Positions 25,244-32,409 of a stretch of 59,496 nt of DNA are shown here, piece after piece. The position numbers and the translations under genes are program-made. Under the pieces are notes generated by a model. The model ran no database searches and was not told the DNA's origin. It saw only the letters and a program-made list of their open reading frames with translations. The first letter of the stretch is position 1; the number at the start of each line of letters is the position of its first letter. The stretch is from an uncultured Prevotella sp. (GTDB lineage Bacteria; Bacteroidota; Bacteroidia; Bacteroidales; Bacteroidaceae): positions 1 through 59,496 of the forward strand of contig CALUGU010000005.1 in NCBI GenBank assembly GCA_944320255.1, written 5' to 3'.

Positions 25244-27514
25244 AAAAAAAAGGTAGCTCTCGTCCTCAGCGGAGGCGGCGCCAAGGGTATGGCTCATATT
25301 GGAGTGTTGCGCGTTTTGGAGCGTGCCGGCATACCTGTGGACATCATCACGGGCACGTCGATGGGCGCGCTGATAGGCGGGTTGTACTCAATCGGCTACG
25401 ACGCGGAGACCTTGGACTCGCTCGTCAGCGTGCAAGACTGGAACGTCTTGCTGTCAGACCGCGTTGACGTGAGCAGCCAAAGCCTCGCCGAACGCGAGCT
25501 TCAGAACACTTACATACTGTCGCGTCCGCTGACGATAGCCAAGAAAGGGCGCAACGCTTCAGGCGGACTGATAAGCGGCAGCAACCTCTCGCGCCTCTTT
25601 ACACGGCTTACCGTGGGTTGGCATGACTCCATCGACTTCGCCTCGCTGCCCATTCCGTTCGCCTGCGTGGCCACGAACATCGTTGATAACACGGAGTATG
25701 ACTTCCACGGAGGCTATCTCGCCACGGCCATGAGGGCAAGCATGGCCATACCGGGGGTGTTCACTCCGGTGCGTTTAAAGCAGACAAGCAGACATGATAC
25801 AAGCAGACAAGCAGCCGAGGTATTGGCAAACAAGGAAAAAGAAAAGGGAATACAAGATAACAAGGTAACTTCACTTGTTGACTTGTCTGCTGTTGACTCG
25901 TCTGCTGTCAGTGAGCTTGTGCTCGTTGACGGCGGCCTGCGCAACAACTATCCGGCCGACGTTGCCAGGCGGATGGGCGCCGACGTGATAATAGGAGTGT
26001 CCGTACAGAGCGACCCGCGGACTGCCGACGAGCTGAAAAGCGGCCCTGACATACTGTTGCAAATCGTCGATTTGAACTGCAAGAACAAGTTTGAGGAGAA
26101 CTGGGCGATGACCGACATCCCGATAAAGGTAGACGTAAAGGGATACTCGTCGGCAAGTTTCAGCCGCGCGGCCATAGACACCCTCATAGCGCGCGGCGAG
26201 CAGGCGGCCATGAAACAGTGGCCTAAGCTGATGGAGCTGAAGCGCAAACTGGGTCTGGACGGCGTTGACGCGCGGCGACGTTTGCGGCGAACCGTGCCGT
26301 CGAGCGAGGCTTTGCTGTTCAAGATTGACTCCGTATGCTTCGACCGCATAGCCGAAGCCGACAGCCGCTACATCGTCTCGAAGTACGGCCTTGAGCGGGG
26401 AGACACGGTGTCGGCGAAGCGCATCGAGGAGGCGTTGACGGCCTTGGGCACAGTGTTTTTGTACACCAACGTGGGCTACAATGTCAACAAGTGCGGCGAC
26501 GGATACCTGCTGAGGATAACCGCCGAGGCGCGTAAGACCACGAGGATAAACCTCGGCGTGCGCTTCGACACCGAGGAGATGGTGGCCTTGCAGGCCAACA
26601 TGTCGCACCGGTTAGGCACGAGGACGCCCGTGGTGCTTGAGTTCACGGGCCGCCTGGGCAAGCGCATGATGGCCCGCGTAGACGCTTCCATTGTGCCGTT
26701 GCATTACGGCAAGATAGGCCTTTCGTATGTGTTCCGCCACGACGACATCAACATTTACGAGGACGGCAAGCGCGGTTACAACTTCACTTACAACCAACAC
26801 TCCGTGAATTTGCAGGCCTTGAGCTTCAACATTCGCAACTTCTCGTGCGACGTCAACGTGCGCGCCGACTTCTATGACTTCCACGACATACTTATTGGCC
26901 AGTCGGCGGCGGTGCAGAAACTCACCGACGTACACCTTTACAGCTACGCCTTCAACCTGAACTACGACTCTGAAGACCGCTGGTTTTTCACCACCCGCGG
27001 CGCAAGGTTCAAGGCCGGTTTCAGCTATAACACCGACAACTTCATCGGTTGGAACGGCCACGCCGGCATCAGCGTGCTCAACTTTTTGTGGCGCATGTCG
27101 TTCTCGATGAACAGCCGTTTCACCCTGCAACCCATGCTCTACGGGCGCATGCTGTCGGGCGGCGACGCACCTTTAATCATGCGCAACGCCGTGGGCGGGA
27201 TGTTCCACGGCCTTTACCTTGAGCACCAGATGCCCTTCGCCGGCATAGGCCACATAGAGTTCACCGAAGACGCGCTGCTCGCCCTCCAGCTGAAAGCCAG
27301 TCAGCGCATGGGCGACAACAACTATCTTATGGCGTCGCTGTCGCTCGGCCAGCGCGGCGACAAGCTCCGCGGCCTGTTCGACCGCGGCCCGATGTTCGGC
27401 TGCGAGGCGGCTTATTATTATGACAGCATGTTCGGTCCGATAGGCGCGTCGCTTGGATATTCAGGCCATACGGAACGTCCTTACTTCTACATCAACCTCG
27501 GTTTCCACTTCTAA
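24980..27514 (+). CDS. patatin-like phospholipase with Omp85-type C-terminal barrel
   Basis: The 844-residue protein has a signal peptide-like segment (about 27-45). The patatin domain starts near residue 93: GGGAKG at 98-103, GTSMG with nucleophile Ser127, and VDGGLRNNYP with the catalytic Asp near 317. A POTRA-like domain follows (about 435-520), then a beta-rich surface-antigen barrel ending FYINLGFHF with terminal Phe. This is the PlpD-like layout: a lipase passenger on its own outer-membrane barrel. Odd features: repeat sequence is translated between signal and patatin domain (about 54-89). About 45 extra residues (267-311) encoded by a GCAGACAAG palindrome sit between TPVRL and VLVDGG, directly beside the active-site Asp. 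Confidence 0.88.
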   Translation: MHDHKLMIKNIISKVRSAMNGRVTGVRLHIVLSLTLFILALPALSKNSNSAIQSPSLEEGVGVGVISKPSNDTVQSSLVCSSACNLSAKKKVALVLSGGGAKGMAHIGVLRVLERAGIPVDIITGTSMGALIGGLYSIGYDAETLDSLVSVQDWNVLLSDRVDVSSQSLAERELQNTYILSRPLTIAKKGRNASGGLISGSNLSRLFTRLTVGWHDSIDFASLPIPFACVATNIVDNTEYDFHGGYLATAMRASMAIPGVFTPVRLKQTSRHDTSRQAAEVLANKEKEKGIQDNKVTSLVDLSAVDSSAVSELVLVDGGLRNNYPADVARRMGADVIIGVSVQSDPRTADELKSGPDILLQIVDLNCKNKFEENWAMTDIPIKVDVKGYSSASFSRAAIDTLIARGEQAAMKQWPKLMELKRKLGLDGVDARRRLRRTVPSSEALLFKIDSVCFDRIAEADSRYIVSKYGLERGDTVSAKRIEEALTALGTVFLYTNVGYNVNKCGDGYLLRITAEARKTTRINLGVRFDTEEMVALQANMSHRLGTRTPVVLEFTGRLGKRMMARVDASIVPLHYGKIGLSYVFRHDDINIYEDGKRGYNFTYNQHSVNLQALSFNIRNFSCDVNVRADFYDFHDILIGQSAAVQKLTDVHLYSYAFNLNYDSEDRWFFTTRGARFKAGFSYNTDNFIGWNGHAGISVLNFLWRMSFSMNSRFTLQPMLYGRMLSGGDAPLIMRNAVGGMFHGLYLEHQMPFAGIGHIEFTEDALLALQLKASQRMGDNNYLMASLSLGQRGDKLRGLFDRGPMFGCEAAYYYDSMFGPIGASLGYSGHTERPYFYINLGFHF
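25778..25911. repeat. family D palindrome inserted in frame in the patatin gene
   Basis: The left arm AAGCAGACAAGCAGACATGA and a further CAAGCAGACAAGCAG face the right arm CTTGTTGACTTGTCTGCTG and CTCGTCTGCT. It closely resembles the intergenic repeat at 44764-44891. The reading frame runs straight through and adds about 45 residues in a place where relatives have only a short turn. Confidence 0.75.
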
Positions 27515-27572
27515 GAAACGCAGGAAGCCTTTACGTTTCAATCTGTAACCACCGCAACGTAAACCAACCCGT

Positions 27573-27668
27573 ATTGCCGTTTGCCGTCAAACGACTTGCG
27601 AAAAGCCGTCTCTTGCATCGTAAAAAGCCGTCTTTTGCGCTGTAAGAGACGGCCTTTTGCAAAGCGTC
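27573..27668. repeat. family A repeat array, copy 7
   Basis: Units TTTGCCGTCAAACGAC, GCGAAAAGCCGTCTCTTGC, GTAAAAAGCCGTCTTTTGC and GTAAGAGACGGCCTTTTGC. It occupies the gap between the phospholipase and the carboxyltransferase gene. Confidence 0.75.
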
Positions 27669-27849
27669 TTGCGCAACGCCATGTTTCAGAACGGTTGCTT
27701 ACAAATCGTAACCGGCCGTAAAGCCCCTGTTTGCGAGGTAGGCGTTACAAAACGATGCACGGCGAGGCGTATTTTAGTTAAAAATCATTTTATTCGGCAA
27801 AAGCCACGTTATTTTTCCCGTATAAAATTTTTCTATTCGGAAAAATTCC

Positions 27850-27857
27850 TATTTTTG
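27850..27857 (+). promoter_or_regulatory. -7 box of the carboxyltransferase promoter
   Basis: TATTTTTG, 63 bases before the start at 27921. The leader has a small CACGCCCT / AGGGTGACGTG hairpin. Confidence 0.45.
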
Positions 27858-27920
27858 CAACCAAGTTCTGAAACACATACACGCCCTGCGAGGGTGACGT
27901 GCAACCAAAAAAATCTAATT

Positions 27921-29702
27921 ATGAAAAAGAAAATCCAGTTTAGCTTAGTCTATCGTGACATGTGGCAGTCTTCAGGTAAGTTCCAGCCGCTCAAAGACCA
28001 GCTTGAGCGCGTAGCCCCGGCAATCATCGACATGGGCTGTTTCTCGCGCGTAGAGACCAACGGCGGAGCCTTCGAGCAGGTGAACCTGCTTGCCGGCGAG
28101 AACCCCAACGACGCCGTGCGCGCCTTCTGCAAGCCGTTCAACGAGGTGGGCATAAAGACCCACATGCTCGACCGCGGCCTCAACGCCCTGCGCATGTACC
28201 CCGTGCCTGACGACGTGAGAAGGCTGATGTACAAGGTTAAGCACGCCCAGGGAGTTGACATCCCGCGCATATTCTGCGGTCTTAACGACGTGCGCAACAT
28301 AATACCCAGCATCAAGTGGGCCAACGAGGCGGGCATGACGCCCCAGGCTACGCTCTGCATCACGACGTCGCCGATACACACCGTGGAGTATTACAGCGAC
28401 ATTGCCGACCAGCTGATAGCCGCCGGCGCCGGGGAGATTTGCCTCAAGGACATGGCCGGAATAGGCCAGCCCGCCATGCTCGGCAAGCTGACCAAGGCGA
28501 TAAAGACAAAACATCCCGACGTGATAATACAGTATCACGGCCATTCAGGGCCGGGCCTTTCAATGGCGTCAATACTCGAAGTGTGCGAGAACGGAGGCGA
28601 CGTCATCGACACGGCGATAGAACCTCTGTCGTGGGGAAAGGTGCACCCGGACATCATCTCGGTGCAAAGCATGCTGAAGAACGAGGGCTTCGAGGTGGCC
28701 GAAATCAACATGAACGCCTATATGCAGGCGCGCACCCTCACGCAGGAGTTCATCGACGACTGGCTCGGATACTTCATCAACCCTGGCAACAAGCTGATGA
28801 GTTCGCTCCTGCTTGGCTGCGGACTGCCCGGCGGAATGATGGGAAGCATGATGGCGGACTTGGCCGGCGTGCACCGCTCCATCAACTCGATACTCAAGAG
28901 CAAGGGCAAACCCGAATACTCAACGGACGACATGCTCGTCAAGCTCTTTGACGAGGTGGCTTACGTATGGCCGCGCGTGGGCTATCCACCTTTGGTTACG
29001 CCGTTCTCGCAATACGTCAAGAACATCGCCCTCTTGAACCTCCTCACCATGGCGCAGGGCAAGGGCCGCTTCGTGATGATGGACGACTCGATGTGGGGAA
29101 TGATACTCGGCAAGAGTGGAAAGATACCCGGAGAGATAGACCCTGAAATCGTCGAGCTGGCCAAGTCGCAAGGTCGCGAGTTCACCGACGCCGACCCGCA
29201 CACGCTGATTCCCGACGCCCTCGACGACTTCCGCAAGGAGATGGACGAGCACGGATGGGAATACGGGCAGGACGACGAGGAGCTTTTCGAGCTTGCAATG
29301 CACCCGGAGCAGTATCGCGACTATAAGAGCGGGGCGGCGAAAAAGCGTTTCCTGGCCGACCTCCAGAAAGCGAAGGACGCCAAACTCGGCGCCACGCTCA
29401 CCCCGGAAGAGCTTGCGGCGTTCAAGCATGCGAAGGCGGACGCCATCGTTTCGCCCTGCAAGGGCCAGGTGTTCTTCGACTTCGAGGGTGGCAGCGAGGG
29501 CACTCCCTGCCTCGAACCGTACATCGGCCAGCACTACAAGGAGGGCGAGACGTTCTGCCACATACACACTCCGTGGGGCGAGTTCGAGCCTATACCCGCC
29601 GCGCTCGGCGGCAAGTTGGTAGAGATTGCGGCAAAGCAAGGCTCTAAAGTCAACCGCGGCGACGTGATAGCTTACATCGAACGAGACTGGATTAACGCTT
29701 AA
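27921..29702 (+). CDS. oxaloacetate decarboxylase alpha / pyruvate carboxylase subunit B-like, biotin lysine missing
   Basis: With the start at 27921 (MKKKIQF) the product is 593 residues. The open frame 88 codons upstream crosses repeats and the promoter and was not used. The N-terminal TIM barrel is a carboxyltransferase: YRDMWQS in place of the usual RDAHQS, CLKDMAG with the carbamylated Lys, and YHGHSGPG with metal His residues. A conserved PYC/OADA domain follows. The last 85 residues have the biotinyl-domain shape (VSPCKGQV ... GGKLVEIAAKQGSKVNRGDVIAYI), but where biotin proteins have EAMKME this one reads HTPWGEFE. It cannot be biotinylated there, so a separate biotin carrier would be needed, or biotin is not used. 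Confidence 0.88.
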   Translation: MKKKIQFSLVYRDMWQSSGKFQPLKDQLERVAPAIIDMGCFSRVETNGGAFEQVNLLAGENPNDAVRAFCKPFNEVGIKTHMLDRGLNALRMYPVPDDVRRLMYKVKHAQGVDIPRIFCGLNDVRNIIPSIKWANEAGMTPQATLCITTSPIHTVEYYSDIADQLIAAGAGEICLKDMAGIGQPAMLGKLTKAIKTKHPDVIIQYHGHSGPGLSMASILEVCENGGDVIDTAIEPLSWGKVHPDIISVQSMLKNEGFEVAEINMNAYMQARTLTQEFIDDWLGYFINPGNKLMSSLLLGCGLPGGMMGSMMADLAGVHRSINSILKSKGKPEYSTDDMLVKLFDEVAYVWPRVGYPPLVTPFSQYVKNIALLNLLTMAQGKGRFVMMDDSMWGMILGKSGKIPGEIDPEIVELAKSQGREFTDADPHTLIPDALDDFRKEMDEHGWEYGQDDEELFELAMHPEQYRDYKSGAAKKRFLADLQKAKDAKLGATLTPEELAAFKHAKADAIVSPCKGQVFFDFEGGSEGTPCLEPYIGQHYKEGETFCHIHTPWGEFEPIPAALGGKLVEIAAKQGSKVNRGDVIAYIERDWINA

Positions 29703-29711
29703 ATTAATTTG

Positions 29712-29820
29712 ATTGAAAATTGAGAATGGAGAATTGAAAATTATGATTACTCTTTCTGTTGAAATCCGTCAATAGCATAAGGTACTCATAATTTTCAATT
29801 CTCCATTCTCAATTTTCAAT
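29712..29820. repeat. perfect 35-bp inverted repeat (family E)
   Basis: The arms 29712-29746 (ATTGAAAATTGAGAATGGAG...) and 29786-29820 are perfectly complementary with a 39-base loop. It follows the carboxyltransferase stop by 9 bases and ends 17 bases before the HD gene, so it separates two same-strand genes. Confidence 0.85.
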
Positions 29821-29837
29821 TCAAAAAGACAAGAAAA

Positions 29838-30374
29838 ATGGACTATAACATTATCATCCAAAAGTATTACAAAGACAACCCCGAACTCCTCTCCATACTC
29901 TTGAAGCACAGCGAGGCCGTGGCCCGCAAGGCGTTGGCCATCGCCGACGCCCATCCGGAGCTGTGTCTTGACAAGCAGTTCATCCTTGAGGCGGCCATGG
30001 TTCACGACATCGGCATCGTCAAGACCGACGTTCCTGACATCAAATGTTTCGGCACTGAGCCGTACATACGCCACGGAGTGCTCGGCGCGGAGATGATGCG
30101 CGCCGAGGGATACGCGCGCCACGCCCGCGTCTGCGAACGCCACACGGGGGCCGGACTGTCGCTGCGTGAGATAGAAGAGCAGCGTCTTCCGCTGCCGCAC
30201 ACAGACCTCTTGCCGGAGACTTTGGAAGAAAAGGTGATATGTTATGCCGACAAGTTCTTCTCAAAAACAAAGCTCGACCGTGAGAAAACGCTTGGGCAGG
30301 CCGAGCGCAGCGTGGCCAAGCACGGAGAGGAAGGCCTGCGGAGATTTAAGGAAATGGAAAGACTCTTCGGGTAA
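29838..30374 (+). CDS. HD-domain phosphohydrolase
   Basis: The 178-residue protein has the HD superfamily metal site: His24 in LLKHSEAVARKAL, His56-Asp57 in EAAMVHDIGI, further His in YIRHGVLGAEMM and CERHTGAGLS, and an Asp in ICYADKFFSK. The layout fits the HDIG group of small stand-alone hydrolases acting on nucleotides or related phosphoesters. The actual substrate cannot be told. It may be read through from the carboxyltransferase gene if the hairpin between them does not terminate fully. Confidence 0.82.
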   Translation: MDYNIIIQKYYKDNPELLSILLKHSEAVARKALAIADAHPELCLDKQFILEAAMVHDIGIVKTDVPDIKCFGTEPYIRHGVLGAEMMRAEGYARHARVCERHTGAGLSLREIEEQRLPLPHTDLLPETLEEKVICYADKFFSKTKLDREKTLGQAERSVAKHGEEGLRRFKEMERLFG

Positions 30375-30482
30375 AGGTAAAAAGGTGAAAAAGTAAAAAG
30401 GTAAAACACATTATGGTGTTACTCATCTATGATACCGTCTGGAATGTGTTTTACCTTTTTACTTTTTCACCTTTTTACCTTT
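30373..30482. terminator. perfect 40-bp inverted repeat between convergent genes (family E)
   Basis: The arms 30373-30412 (AAAGGTAAAAAGGTGAAAAA...) and 30443-30482 are perfectly complementary with a 30-base loop. It begins at the HD gene stop and ends 5 bases before the stop of the opposing DUF362 gene. It is built from GGTAAAAA words and is likely a terminator for both genes. Confidence 0.85.
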
Positions 30483-30486
30483 AAAT

Positions 30487-31635
30487 TCACTTCACCCGGA
30501 CAATCTCGTACCGTCTGCTGCCAAGCCCTATCTTCTCGGCGTGGGCGAGGCACGACTTATATTCGGTGTTCGGGTTTACGTTGTCGAAGTGGTCGTGGTG
30601 GTCGCAGAAGCCGGGGCGGGCCATCTCTTCGGTGAGCTGTGTGCCCGGCAGGGGCGTCTGTTTGAGGCAGGCGTCAACGCAAGCCTGGTCGAGCGCGAGC
30701 GGGTCGAACGACGCGAACATGCCCACGTCGGGGATTATCGCCACGTCGTTGCCCGAATGGCAGTCGCACGTGGGCGACACGTCGCACACCACGGAGACGT
30801 GGAAGTTGGGCCGTCCGTCAACCACCGCCTTGGTGTATTCAGCCATTCGGCAGTTCAATTCCTTTACGGCGGCGTCGTTGCGGAAGCTGATGGCGTCAAA
30901 GTTGCAAGCTCCCACGCAGCGTCCGCAGCCCACGCAGTTCTCGGTTATTATCGACATCTTCTTCCGTTCGGCGTCGAAAGCCAGTCCGTCGTTGGCGCAT
31001 TCGGCCAGGCAACGGCGGCATCCGCGGCACTTTTCGGCGTCGATGCGCGGCTTGCCGTTGCAGTGCTGGTCTTTCTTTCCTGCCCTTGAGCCGCACCCCA
31101 TGCCGATGTTCTTAATCGTTCCGCCGAAGCCAGCCATCTCGTGTCCCTTGAAGTGAGTCAGCGAAATGAACACGTCGGCATCCATCACGGCGCGTCCTAT
31201 CTTAGCCTCCTTCACATATTCGCCCCCGGCTACTGGCACGGCGATGTCGTCGGTGCCCTTCAGTCCATCGCCGATGATTACGGGGCAGCCCACGGTCAGC
31301 GGCGTGAAGCCGTTTTCCCAGGCGCAATAAAGGTGCTCGATGGCGTTCTTGCGGCTGCCGGGATACAGCGTGTTGCAGTCCGTCAGGAACGGTTTGCCGC
31401 CGCGTTCCTTAACCATGTCAACCACGGCGCGCGCATAATTGGGCCGCAGGAAGCTCATGTTGCCAAGTTCGCCGAAGTGCATCTTGATAGCCACAAACTT
31501 CCCCTCAAAGTCTATTTTGTCTATTCCGGCCGCCTTGATTAGGCGTTTCAGCTTGTCCGTGCGTCCCTCGTCGGGGCGGCAGCGGAAGTCGGTGAAGAAC
31601 ACCTGTGATGTTCCTTGTTCAGTGTTTCCGTTCAT
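30487..31635 (-). CDS. DUF362 protein with two 4Fe-4S motifs
   Basis: The start at 31635 (MNGNTEQG) gives 382 residues. The frame continues 39 codons upstream, but its promoter box (31713-31720) makes the shorter start more likely. DUF362 core: SLTHFKGHEMAGFGGTIKNIG and ASFDPLALDQACVDAC. In the middle are two ferredoxin-like clusters, CRGCRRCLAEC and CVGCGRCVGAC, so it should carry two 4Fe-4S centres. No signal peptide, so it is cytosolic. It is paralogous to the exported protein at 2246-3346. The DUF362 role is unknown; an electron-transfer link is inferred. Confidence 0.85.
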   Translation of the reverse strand: MNGNTEQGTSQVFFTDFRCRPDEGRTDKLKRLIKAAGIDKIDFEGKFVAIKMHFGELGNMSFLRPNYARAVVDMVKERGGKPFLTDCNTLYPGSRKNAIEHLYCAWENGFTPLTVGCPVIIGDGLKGTDDIAVPVAGGEYVKEAKIGRAVMDADVFISLTHFKGHEMAGFGGTIKNIGMGCGSRAGKKDQHCNGKPRIDAEKCRGCRRCLAECANDGLAFDAERKKMSIITENCVGCGRCVGACNFDAISFRNDAAVKELNCRMAEYTKAVVDGRPNFHVSVVCDVSPTCDCHSGNDVAIIPDVGMFASFDPLALDQACVDACLKQTPLPGTQLTEEMARPGFCDHHDHFDNVNPNTEYKSCLAHAEKIGLGSRRYEIVRVK

Positions 31636-31712
31636 AATGTATGGTATGATATTGTTTTCTTGTAGGTTTGATGATGCCTTTATGATTTTTTGCAGCAGAT
31701 GTTTTATCATGG

Positions 31713-31742
31713 CAAAGTTACTAAAAATCACGTATAAGGCAA
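31713..31742 (-). promoter_or_regulatory. promoter of DUF362/4Fe-4S gene
   Basis: Minus strand TTG (31740-31742), 19-base spacer, TAACTTTG (31713-31720). Confidence 0.65.
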
Positions 31743-31827
31743 AGGGAAACATAATGTTTTTGATTAAACGTTTGAGCCGTTCGTGCCCTTTGCCGTGGCG
31801 GGGCGTTGCCGGGCGTTTTGCAAGTCA

Positions 31828-31852
31828 GGTTCATCCGCAATTTGTTTGGATG
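31828..31852. repeat. family F palindrome, copy 1
   Basis: GGTTCATCCGCAATTTGTTT followed by GGATGA. On the minus strand it reads CATCCAAACAAATTGCGGAT, then GAACC. Related copies are at 32059-32083 and 55212-55235. Confidence 0.55.
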
Positions 31853-31895
31853 AGAAGAAAATAAAAAATAAATATAAAAACAATGCGAAACGCCG

Positions 31896-32017
31896 CCCTT
31901 ATAGGGACATAATTTATTATGTCCGCACGCCACGAAGGGGCGTATAAATGTTTGAATGTCAGCGGAATACGTTTCTGGCGAAACGTGCGGGCATAATAAA
32001 TTATGCCCCTACAAGGG
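31896..32017. mobile_element. family B element, copy 2 (122 bp, MITE-like)
   Basis: The terminal inverted repeats 31896-31929 and 31984-32017 match at 31 of 34 positions. The internal ACGCC...GGCGT and ACGTTTCTGGCGAAACGT hairpins are shared with the copy at 20192-20314. It lies in the 774-base divergent gap upstream of lptD, with family F and A repeats. Confidence 0.75.
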
Positions 32018-32058
32018 GTGTGTTCAGCTTGCGTTTAATTTCAAAAACAAAGTTATGC

Positions 32059-32083
32059 CATCCAACAGATTTTCGGATGAACC
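32059..32083. repeat. family F palindrome, copy 2
   Basis: CATCCAACAGATTTTCGGAT followed by GAACC, directly next to the family A array. Confidence 0.5.
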
Positions 32084-32088
32084 GCAAG

Positions 32089-32194
32089 TCACGGCTTTTC
32101 GCCTTGCAATTTGCCGTCTTTTGGCGTGTAATTTGCCGTCTTTTGCAAGGTGGTTTACGGCAAATTGGCAAGGCGTTGACAGTCAGGCGGTTAC
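32089..32194. repeat. family A repeat array, copy 8
   Basis: Contains TTTGCCGTCTTTTGGCGTG and TTTGCCGTCTTTTGCAAGG exactly 22 bases apart, then TTTACGGCAAATTGGC, ending at GTTGACAGTCAGGCGGTTAC. It is followed by a GC-rich stretch (32200-32330) with no gene. Confidence 0.75.
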
Positions 32195-32387
32195 AGACAC
32201 GCCTCAGGCGCGCCCCGAAACGCCGTCGTTGAGCCTCACGTCAGCCCTTGCGCCTCGCCCCGGTCGTGGCGCATGGCGGCGTGTTGGGGCGCAGGAGGGA
32301 TGAGGAGCGGCGGCGCCGGGCGGCGGCGGAAAAAGTTAAATAATCAAGAAAAAGGAGAATTTGGCACGCTATTAGGTTTTATTTCCG

Positions 32388-32395
32388 TAAATTTG
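32388..32395 (+). promoter_or_regulatory. -7 box of the lptD promoter
   Basis: TAAATTTG, 14 bases before the lptD start codon, so the leader is very short. A TTG at 32361-32363 is 24 bases upstream, a little far. Confidence 0.5.
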
Positions 32396-32409
32396 CACCC
32401 TGCATTGCG

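Noticed and set aside
27657-27920. N-terminal extension of the carboxyltransferase gene
   Set aside because: The 88 extra codons cross a family A array and the promoter box; homologues start at the MKKKIQF region.
28920-29639. 239-codon open frame antisense to the carboxyltransferase gene
   Set aside because: Shadow frame; no signal and no family.
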